A stretch of DNA of 64,000 nt, taken from NCBI GenBank assembly GCA_021234155.1, contig JAJEKV010000025.1:7640531-7704530 (forward strand), written 5' to 3'. The stretch's first letter is position 1; every line of letters starts with the position of its first letter. Shown here one piece after another: positions 55,401 through 64,000 of this stretch. The notes beneath the pieces were generated by a model. That model saw only the letters and a program-made list of their open reading frames with translations, was not told where the DNA came from and made no database searches. The position numbers and the translations under genes are program-made. The stretch comes from Isoetes taiwanensis (Eukaryota; Streptophyta; Lycopodiopsida; Isoetales; Isoetaceae).

Positions 55401-58400
55401 ATTTTAACGTCACGCCACAAGGCAGCGTCCTATCGGACATGTGACACTTTACAACACACCCAGATGGGTCCTGCCCCAATTCATTGCCCATCACCATTAG
55501 AATAATCTTGAAGCGAGAGTAATTGCAAAGTAAGGAAATTTAGAAGGCCATAAATCAGATGCCTAGAAGATAAACCTAGCTCTAAATTATTCGAAGAGTT
55601 GCACAAAATCTTCCTAGGCAATACACCTAAGCACCAAATTCATCATCAGAATAGAGTTAGATCTTTTCTAGTATGCGAAACAGCACAAATCTACATGCTA
55701 AAAACCTGCAAAACTAACCTTGTGATGTATTCGTCCATAAAATAACCGGCAGAAAACCTTGTTGAAGGCTGCGATACTTGATGAGTGAAGCAACAACTGG
55801 CATTTGCTCAAAATATCACGTGTTCTTCATAAAAGTAGTGATCCAGACATGGCCAACATAATTAGCTCTTCCACAGCTGGCATCCATAAAATTGCTTTCC
55901 CTGCAGGTAGCATCTCAATATTAGCAGGAACATAAAAGAAAACGGGTCCAGAACGAATTTAAGGCGCATCTGTCATAGCTTTTTAGGATTATAAATTTTG
56001 AAACAGAAAAGTTGTGCTAGAGGCATTCATCAGGCTCTGAGAACATGTCAATCCTCATACCCAAGGTTCTATATGAAGCTCCAAAGATCTCAACTTTCCA
56101 CAGATGATGAAAGCCTACTATGATTGCCATAGAAAGGAGTCTAGTGCCACCGAAACCTTCAGGATAATGACTTACCAAAGACTGAAACGAAAACAGGAGT
56201 TTTGAAACGGAGGTCTGCCAAAACTTGAAGAAGATATTCTTCATGGCCTGCCCACATGCCGAGATTGGGGCAAAATCCACCTCTTCCAAAAAATAGGGCC
56301 TCTTCCAGGGCAAATCATCTCAGACAAGCACCAAAATCCCTCTTCGATCCACGATGAAGGATGCCACAAAACTGCAACTGGAAGAAATGAGTTATTATAA
56401 AGCTGAAAATGAAAAGCCATATGGCCGACATGCACATTCGATTGCCGGGATATAGATAAGCACCTTCATCTTATCTTTGAAGGCGGCATGAAATCGTTAA
56501 AGAAATGCATCTCGATTTTTGGGAAATCGCGAATTCTTTCCGGCAGGTAAACCCTTTAAAACCATTGGAAAACAACCTTAAAAAAAACCAAAAACATTTT
56601 GGGTCAAACCGGAAACTTCCAAATTAACAAGATTGATGGACGAAAGGAAAAAAATGTACCAAAATATTTTGTGAAAAAGCAAGGTCCAATCTTGCAAAAT
56701 TGCTGGTACCAATATAACCTGCATTCGGGCTAGCATGGTTGTAGCGATGGTCGAAGTTATCTCGAGCTAAACTCTGGCAGGGAATTTCCTGGATTTTCTA
56801 ATTTCCATGGCTGCAGAATTCAAAATTAGAGAATTAGATGGTACAGAAGTTTTATAGCTGACGTGCTCTTTACATAGCAGGCTGCAAAGGATTGCATACT
56901 TGAATATTTTCATTATTACTTACTTGGTCTACCTGTTTGTCATTATAGTTATGCTTTGTCTGCTTGTAGTTCTTCAAATCCAATGGACACATATTACACT
57001 GCAAGAGTTGTGGAGAAATGTTAGGTGACCAGAGGCACTAGTGCCCATTTAGCAGCAGTGTTTCAGGAACTCCTAAAAGTGATTGCACGAGTAGATATTT
57101 CTTTCATCCTCACATCCGTAGGTGCAATGAAAAGATGCATTTGCAGATCTCTACTTGGTGGAATGAAGTTTTCTTATGATCCCACATATCTATAGCTCAC
57201 CACAATGTAATATTTTGAAAAAGGAAGAAATTCAACTTGATATAGGTTACTACATAAAAAGAGATGTAGATTGTACAAGATGGTGTGCAAACCTCTAAAA
57301 GTATATATGCTTGGAGACAATATGATCCCATTTAGGGTTCGCAGTGTCAAGAAGCACCAACACAATGTCAAATCAACTCAGTAATGGGCCACAAAGTGTG
57401 GCATTTACAAAAACAGCTAGATGAGATAAAGCCACAAGAACTTCCTTAACTTCCAACTCTTTTCCTTAGAACATATAATTAAGCATACGTTGACTAGGAT
57501 CGTATTGGTCTTGGGATTTGTAACACCAAAAACCATTGTTCATGTATTCAAAGTTGTGACAAGTCCAGCCTGAAATTGACTATACAAAGAAGATGGTTAG
57601 TTGATTATACTCAAGGATGCAACAGTCAAAATTTTGGCTTGGCTACAGATGGCTTTATTGTCAGCTCTTTGCTCATCCAAGCTATGTGACAAAAACCCAA
57701 TGCTCTATTCCATTGAATAAACTGAAAATACAGTGGTAAAAATGCAGAAATGCAAGGACATATCTTTTAAATGTGCAGGAAACAAAGCAATCAATAAAAT
57801 CTTGCAACAAAATTTGTAGTTCTGACTGCTTCAAGCTGCAATGTAGAGAAAAATCCAAAAACTCAAAAACCCAAAAACCCAAAAATGGTTCTCATTCAAT
57901 ATTTTTGGTATAAAATATTCATGACCTGCAAGAAACAAGGAGAAACATTGATGATAGATGACCTGTTGCCATACACTGGTAGTAGAAAAGGGCCCCTGCA
58001 ATCCACTAAAGAAAATCATGCTAAAAAATCTAGATGTCATGTAAGCAAAGAGAGAAGAATAAATACATGGATATTTACCTGGGGGGCACGGTTGCTATAA
58101 ATGAAGTAGAGGCAAAGAGGTGATGAGGTTTTATTTTGGCAAAAACATGAAGAAGCATTTTGGCAAGGTTCCGATAGACCCAAAAAACATAATTATTGAA
58201 ATACATCATGTAGCTGAGATTCTCTTTTCTCATTGCCACAAGGCCTGAAAACATTGTTCAATGATCCGACATATTAGGTCGGTTCCAACAATGCTTTTAA
58301 CTGGATCCTTTTGAGAAAATAAAACACCACCAGAAATAAACACCACCTCTTGGTTCTTGGAAAGTTTGATGGCAGTATCTTCTGGAAGCATGCTAAGAAT

Positions 58401-58722
58401 GACTGGAAAAATCAGTCGTTGGAGAGAAGGAGAATTTCCAGACTTTTTTGCTCCTACGGTGGTGTTGTAGTCCCGAGCCAAAGGCCTATGGCCGATGCAG
58501 GATGTCCAAGAAGGATAAGCCAAAGAAGAAAAGGAGGAACGTGTAACTTGACGTGTCCTTATACGTGGATAAGCTAAGAATTCAAGAAATCATGCACCTC
58601 GGATTAGGCAACCCTGCTAAATAAATAAATAAATAATAAAATAAAGGGATTTTGTGATGGTCCTAAAAAAATGGCTTGCCTCTCGACGACGCATACGAAG
58701 TGCCCCTACGAGTGAAATTACA
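55401..58722. other. Spacer with weak coding signals, nothing recognised
   Basis: Minus-strand frames at 56435-56017 (PWKRPYFLEEVDFAPIS) and 58523-58230 (LPEDTAIKLSKNQEVVFISGG) look plausibly coding but are short, and I cannot assign them. The rest is AT-rich with no repeats of note. Confidence 0.35.
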
Positions 58723-59058
58723 TCATAGAGTTGTCAAGGATGTCGTTTTTGAAGCTTCAACACAGGTAACGATGTCCAAAAGATTGGTGATATATTTTAG
58801 CCCCAAGATGGAGTGACCACATCCAGAATCCACAAGAAATGGGTCGCACATTGTGAAGGCTGCAAAAGGAGAGTCCTCGCGGCTCAAGTCCGACGATCCA
58901 ATGCTGACTTGTGCATCTGCCAAAGTCTCTGGCAACTCCTCTTCCCCGACCAAGACTTCTTGGCATGCCCAAGAAATTTTGCGACATAAGCACCTCAAGA
59001 ATAGATAATGGTGAAACAATGTTAGATGCAATTCTAATGTGCATCTAAAAAAAAACAT
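58723..59058 (-). CDS. Short unidentified open frame
   Basis: About 110 codons on the minus strand including EEELPETLADAQVSIGSS and DPFLVDSGCGHSILGL. The second peptide loosely resembles an aspartic-protease-like D-S-G site, but with Cys instead of Thr/Ala after DSG and no other support. It could be an exon or an old fragment. Confidence 0.25.
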   Translation of the reverse strand: MFFFRCTLELHLTLFHHYLFLRCLCRKISWACQEVLVGEEELPETLADAQVSIGSSDLSREDSPFAAFTMCDPFLVDSGCGHSILGLKYITNLLDIVTCVEASKTTSLTTL

Positions 59059-59199
59059 ACAATCATTCTATTTTGTTGCAGTGCACTAGCATACTGCCAC
59101 GGGGCAGTTCCCTATAATGCAGAATGGAAATCAACTAACCATTTCACATTGCATAGTTTTGTTTAGAGTTGTGACCGCCGCAGCTCAATTCTGCGAACT

Positions 59200-60430
59200 C
59201 CATATTTCGCAGGTAGTTCTTTGTAGGATCTTCACAAGTAGTGTTTTGCAAGATCTTCGTTGGATTTGTTCGATTCCTTGGATGAACCTGTGAAAAATAT
59301 AGCTATCAACAAGTATTTTTACAATACTGCAGTTGTTTCCATCTATGTTGAAATTAATATTGATTGGCCCAACCTCATGCTCCACCGCATTATTGCAAAA
59401 CTCGAACATCTTTTTCGGAAGGAATCAGAAGTTAAAGGTTGTGTTTCTGCTATGGGACCCCACGTCCAGGCCATTGTCAAACATTATTTACCTCTAGTCA
59501 ATCCTAGTTCTACCTCGAGGCACCATTCTAGTCCTTCTTCTTCATAAGTTTCTTGCAGTTAAAGCCTTCGATGATCAGTGCCTTGAACGATATCTCTCTG
59601 GATCAAAACCAGCTCCCTTACCAAATCGAGCATATAGAGGAAGTGCCGACATCTCCACAACCACAGATTTCATGACCTCTATCTCTGCCTACATTTATTA
59701 AAGTTCCTGATAGTTCCTCTAACACTGTTCGACGTCATCCTGATTCATGCCTCTCGTTCTCTCATACATCTGAAGTCAAGGTTGATCTGCCAGACATGCC
59801 TCAGCATCCACGCCAGGATTTATAGAATATCAATAAAATTTTTAGAATTGCAATTCTTAACTCTAAGATTTGCAGGAAAACCTTATGAATGTTGTTCATC
59901 TTCAGCTAGATTCAAGCGATGAACTTCATCGCGAAAATCAATAGCTTCAGGCTGCCAATAATGATCTTGAATAATGGATTTAAAATGCTTGTCTATAGTA
60001 GCATAAGGCTACCTTTGCCGATCTTCAAGAGAAACTACAGCATGAAAAAGAAGGATGATCCGCCTTGCATACTATTCATGCCGCCCTTGCATCTGAGTTT
60101 GAAGACCTCACAACAAGTGATCAGGCCAAAGCCCAACTATTGCTCACAGCCAATGAAGAAACCCAAAATCTCAAGTTTGAACTCAATGCCCATGCACACG
60201 CCAATGTCACGCATTAGATGCGAATTGTGTATTTGGAAGCCCCCCAGATAGAGGCTCACATCCGCATCACGGCTTTTGAGGTCCAACTCCAAGACACTGC
60301 AACACAAAAGATCAATGTAGATGCTGAATTGGCAATGCTCAAGTTGCAGGTTGCTTCTTCTGGTGCCTCACTATCTCAAACTAACCCTACCATATGGATA
60401 GCCAACAAGCTTCATCGCGCCATTCCTTAA
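59200..60430 (+). pseudogene. Interrupted coiled-coil-type coding tract
   Basis: Plus-strand pieces read like one protein: LFDSLDEPVKNIAINKYF near 59265, a Ser/Pro-rich part near 59640-59820, then a heptad-like Leu/Ala/Glu-rich stretch (ADLQEKLQHEKE, AKAQLLLTANEETQNLKFEL, LAMLKLQVASSG) to 60430. The frame is broken in several places. I recognise no family; it could be a host gene relic or part of an old mobile element. Confidence 0.35.
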
Positions 60431-61847
60431 TAGAAAACCTACCATCCATGGAACTTTTCACGCATTAGTGCCTCAATTTTCCTCTCTCTACAAGATATGC
60501 AGCCTATGTTCGATCCAAGAAGACCAATTTATCATCACCTAGTTGGCCTCTAATGGCTCTGTAGATGGCCCTTTGAAGATCAACGATCTTCTTGCTTTAT
60601 AGCCTGACTTGGACATAATGGACAAATGTCTTCTCTGCATCCTTGTCAATTTTTAGCATATCCAGTTTGAGGATCGAGCTCTTTTTGTGCTCCGAGTGGT
60701 TGAACTAGCTTAGGAGTAAGTAAATTGTTATTCCACATTGAGAATGGACATAACAGAAGATGTTTCTAGGTATCTCATGTCAGGAACATCCACCCGAACA
60801 AAATCTGCTACGAGCATGCTGTAAATACAAGCAAGTAGATTATGAGGTCTTGATATAGTTTGTGCTTATATCTTTTGCTGATAAAAACTCGCTTTTACCT
60901 ATTTATTGCATCCAATGCATTTGCTAGTTGTTCATTCGGATGAAGAAAGCAGTGCAAACCCACAAGTTTATCATCTTTCTAGCAACCAAAAGGTCAACGA
61001 ATTTTAACAAAGCTGCTATTTTAATTTTAAAAAAATACATGAAACAAGACAGTTTAATTTTTCTAGTGATATGGGCTTGTTTCTCACAAAATTATCCAAG
61101 CTCTATTATTCTTAAAGGAGATACTCACCAACAATTGTTGTAAATCGTCAATCATGTCCAGAGCACTTGCGCAGTTTGTGGCAGCAACAAGCTGTTGTAC
61201 AATAGTCGGCACTAGAATGTCAAGTAAACCAAATGACTACTTGAACAACCATTTGAACAAGATCATAAATAAGTTACTTCAGATAAGTTATGGGCATGAA
61301 CTAGCAAATAATTTTCAACTTGTAATAGAAGACCTATATTAACAAGTGACTAAAGAACGTACACCCTTCTAACTAAGAGATGTACAGACTTACGCATGAC
61401 CTAAAAGCTCGTCATATGTGCAAAAGCATTCGAAAGAAATATAGCACAGGTTCTTGGGTCACTTTTTTTAGACATGGTGCACCATAGCACATCAAACCAT
61501 GCAAGAACAAATTCTGCTCTCTTAATCTGTGTCTCTACCTCTTAGCTGAATCGGATGAGAATATAGTGGCTAGATATAAACATTAGAGAAAATATGGGGT
61601 CTCCAATGGGCCCTTTATGAAAATAGAGAAATTCCACATCAGGTTTTTGCTCTAGCCAATCACAAATGAGTGACTTTGTTCTTAATCCATACATGCTTGC
61701 CATGCCTAGTTAGCTTTGGCTGCCACGTGTCGATTTTAGATAGGGTCCCTTCTCCTAAGGGAGACTCTCAAATCTGTCCCATTTTTCCATAGAGAGCATT
61801 TCCCAATGGAGATTGGAGGTCATTTACTTACGTGCAGTTAATTTTGG
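60431..61847. other. AT-rich spacer, no gene recognised
   Basis: Only short frames (for example 60928-61143) without recognisable features. No repeats seen. Confidence 0.4.
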
Positions 61848-62096
61848 TTGCTGCGTTTGAATTCTGTTTTGGCAGGTTGGAGCTGGTGTGGGAAGCATGG
61901 GAAGAACAATTTTGAGGCACAGAAGCTGCTCCAAATCGGATCTCAAGCGCGGATATACTGGAGATATCCTTTCGGTTCTGAACTACCAAATTGTTTTTCA
62001 ATAACAGGGCCAGTGATTAGCTCACAGGGTAAGGTATTGATCTGACATTTCAAATTTCCTTGAAACTAACTTCTTGTTTTTTGGCATTCATGCAGT

Positions 62097-63008
62097 ATGG
62101 GCAATCGATCTGAAGGCCGATCTGAAGTAAAAATAGTAGTCCTTCACAATGTCAAGGATGCCAATGGAGAATGGCTTGATTTTGTTGTTTCTGTTGGCTG
62201 CTGGGTTGTCCTCCGTTCTAGATCCACAGGTACTCACGCAGTGAAAAGAGCCAGAATAAATGATGTCAATGCCCACTGAAAAGCCCGTGTAAAAGGAATT
62301 GTATTTGGTTCAGGAGGCAGTAAGGTGAAGGAGGTCATTGTGGAACATGGGTATACTAGCTCTGATTTGGCCAACAAGAAAATTTCTGGAAGGCCGGATC
62401 TTGAAGCCAACACAATTTGTTCTTCGGATTACACTGAAAAAGTTTCTGCCTGCAGCATTACTAGTGTGCTTGAAGTGTATCATCACAAGCTTGGCCAGTT
62501 GATTTTTCAGGATTCTGCATCCAGCTTGAGAGCCCGAGGTATTTTCTTTCACAAGTATCATTACACGGTCTCTCGTGAAGGTATTGGTAAGCTGGCCGAG
62601 ATTGGAGAGCCGGATTTGAAGCAAGTTGGTGCTGATTTTTATGACAGGAGTCTTGCAACAGTAGTATATCAAGAATGTATTGGAGCTGAATTCTTTATAA
62701 CACTAACAGAAAGAGGTGGGGTAAGATGTGCATTCAAAGTATTTCTACCAATTGCTGCCTTTGCTTTCTTTTTCAAGCACGAGAAGATTAGCGTGGCACC
62801 AGTAACATATACGGTCAGCAAATCATCATCCGAAGCATTAGACTTGATGCTGCCAAGTAACAGAAAAAGTAGGCAGCATGAAAGTGGAGGGCAACTGACT
62901 GAAACCTCAGTTGCATGGGACACATACAACATGCTTCTTATATATGTACTTCCAAATTCAAGTGCCAAATTCAAGTTCAATATTGAACAGGGTTTACATG
63001 ATTCTTAA
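62097..63008 (+). pseudogene. Unidentified gene, two same-frame blocks split by one stop
   Basis: Begins after 'attcatgcag|t', a good 3' splice site. The first block (MGNRSEGRSEVKIVVLHNV, NGEWLDFVVSVGCWVVLRS) runs to 62279. The second continues in the same frame (KARVKGIVFGSGGSKVKEV, GRPDLEANTICSSDYTEK, YHYTVSREGIGKLAEIGEP) to 63008. Composition and lack of frameshifts over 300 codons look like a real host gene exon. The single TGA between blocks is a mutation, a short intron missed by me, or a sequence error at a CTGA site. A hydrophobic FLPIAAFAFFF segment is present. No family recognised. Confidence 0.4.
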
Positions 63009-63225
63009 GCCTGTACTTCCTAATACTAGTGCCAAATTCAAGTTGCAAGTTAAATTTTAAACAGGGTTTTCATGAATCTCAAGTCTGTACTTCTGAGTAC
63101 TTGTGCCAAATTCAAGTTGCAAGTTAAATATTAAATAGGGTTTACATGACTTAAGTCTGTACTTCCGAGTACTTTCACGATTTCAAGATGCAATTGATAA
63201 TATCAAACAGGGTTTGCATGATTTC
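62946..63225 (+). repeat. Minisatellite, four ~70-bp units
   Basis: Units start with 'gtacttc' at 62946, 63013, 63087 and 63159, each with 'gccaaattcaagtt' and 'acagggtttacatga' variants. The first unit encodes the last codons of the preceding ORF, so the repeat probably grew from the gene's 3' end. Confidence 0.8.
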
Positions 63226-63399
63226 CACGTGGCTTGTTGCAGGAAATTCCTATACTTGTGTGAGATTCCTGTCTGTACATACAAGTACTTGTGTGCATTT
63301 GAATAATAGTGTGTTTCCGTTTTTTAGCTCGAAAGAGTAGCCCACAAGTCTGTTTCATGTTGTTGCATAGCAATGGTTTTTTATTTATGTACATCTAGA

Positions 63400-63505
63400 T
63401 ATTCAAAGCCACTCATCAAAGATACTGCTGTGGAAGCTGGAGGTAACAACAAAGAGTTGATATTTCATGAAGAGAATGAGCCAAAGACGACAATGATTTC
63501 ACCAG
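63400..63505 (+). CDS. Candidate host exon upstream of copia insertion
   Basis: Bounded by 'acatctag|ata' and 'caccag|gtaat'. One frame is open through the whole 106 bp (YSKPLIKDTAVEAGGNNKEL...TTMISP). It may belong to the same gene as 62097-63008. The copia LTR starts five bases after the donor, so the intron now holds a retrotransposon. Confidence 0.35.
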
Positions 63506-63844
63506 GTAATTGTTAGAATGAGGTCATATTATAATCAGTAGATTATTATCAGGGAACTGCTCATACAATTAAAGGGAAGATCTAATGCTACATGGACATA
63601 GGGTGATTGATCGGATTCATTGGTGAATGAATGCCCGAGCTCTCGTGATTAAGTTGACTTGAAATAAAAGGGGCTTTTTATTGCTACAGTGCATCGTGAA
63701 GATTTAATTGCTACAATATTTCATATGCTTGACCATTGAAAGTTTTCACATTAGGATTGAACTAATTGTAGAGCAATTGTTTAATCAAGTGTGACTTGTA
63801 GAATTGAATTGCTAGACATTATTCTATCTAAGATTTTCTAACAC

Positions 63845-63856
63845 TGGTATCAGAGC
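63845..63856 (+). promoter_or_regulatory. Primer-binding site for initiator tRNA-Met
   Basis: TGGTATCAGAGC directly follows the LTR and is the classic plant copia site complementary to the 3' end of initiator methionine tRNA. Confidence 0.95.
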
Positions 63857-63865
63857 CAGGTTCAA

Positions 63866-64000
63866 ATGTCTAGCAGGTTTGGAGCTTCTCTTTTATCTGG
63901 AATCAAAGTTTATGAAGGTGGCCCTGGTTTTCAAATATGGAAAGAGCAGATTAAAAATGTGCTGGAAAATGAAAATTTATGGGCGATAGTGCAAGGTTCT
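63866..64000 (+). CDS. gag start of the copia element (cut by window edge)
   Basis: The frame opens MSSRFGASLLSGIKVYEG and continues with FQIWKEQIKNVLENENLW to the window edge, 45 codons. The F-x-x-W-K...VL...LW pattern is typical of copia gag N-termini, which form the particle shell around element RNA. Confidence 0.85.
   Translation, partial: MSSRFGASLLSGIKVYEGGPGFQIWKEQIKNVLENENLWAIVQGS

Larger units (their letters stand above)
63511..64000 (+). mobile_element. Ty1/copia LTR retrotransposon, 5' end (continues beyond window)
   Basis: A 333-bp 5' LTR (63511-63843) starts TGTTAGA and ends TCTAACA, a perfect inverted pair. It is followed by a primer-binding site and the start of gag. The visible part looks whole. 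The 3' LTR is outside the window, so age cannot be judged from LTR divergence. Confidence 0.9.

Overview
This is nuclear DNA from a eukaryote, most likely a land plant and perhaps not a flowering plant. I base this on CACTA (En/Spm) tnp2 transposase remnants, a Ty1/copia 5' LTR with a plant-type primer site, plant-like introns with CTAAC/CTAAT branch points, AT-rich spacers and large microsatellites. I see no operons, CRISPR arrays, tRNA or rRNA genes. Nearly all of the window is mobile DNA.

Layout: (1) 1-5.6 kb and 35.3-41.6 kb are two diverged copies of one CACTA-like block: a palindromic subterminal array, AT-rich DNA, a decayed minus-strand coding tract and a triple ~125-bp repeat. Both copies join the same truncated retroelement end. 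(2) 5.6-16.4 kb (chain A) and 41.0-55.4 kb (chain B) are head-to-tail chains of a retroelement family, all on the plus strand, with almost every unit bounded by (GAA)n or (GAG)n. (3) 18.3-22.26 kb is a GC-rich tandem repeat of ~1.12 kb units. (4) 22.8-30.6 kb is a CACTA element with a broken minus-strand tnp2. (5) 32.0-33.6 kb is a GC-rich island of unknown nature. (6) 55.4-63.5 kb holds weak gene-like tracts. It ends in a copia element that runs off the window.

The main result is the retroelement family. The largest copy (43.73-53.6 kb) has two direct repeats of ~2.34 kb, like the pseudo-LTRs of Penelope-like elements. Between them lie a 494-codon ORF of unknown function and a ~690-residue reverse transcriptase with intact-looking motifs (TADISKCY, SGIPMG, YMDD). 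I recognise no GIY-YIG, APE or integrase domain. Each repeat carries a short basic leader exon starting MPKGVY or MPRGVY with a splice donor. About 0.7-1.05 kb further on comes a conserved RNA hairpin around a 3' splice site that also reads as a 5' splice site (GCAG|GTAAC). In that hairpin an invariant CTTACCTG, identical to nucleotides 4-11 of U1 snRNA, pairs with CAGGTAA. A 10-bp outer stem changes sequence in every family but stays paired. Two alternative 3' ends exist, each with its own covarying stem-loop followed by GAAGAAG, and the (GAA)n tracts seem to grow from there. Smaller units carry the leader exon and 3' signals but no RT and are probably mobilised by the RT copy. My reading is that these elements insert into GAA tracts, often their own tails, and so build concatemers.

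Limits: everything was read by eye. Family placement of the RT, the splicing model and element ends (about +/-20 bp) are inferences. Near-identical copies differ mainly at CG and CAG/CTG sites, which suggests residual base-calling errors at methylated cytosines, so small indels in the GC-rich parts should not be over-read.
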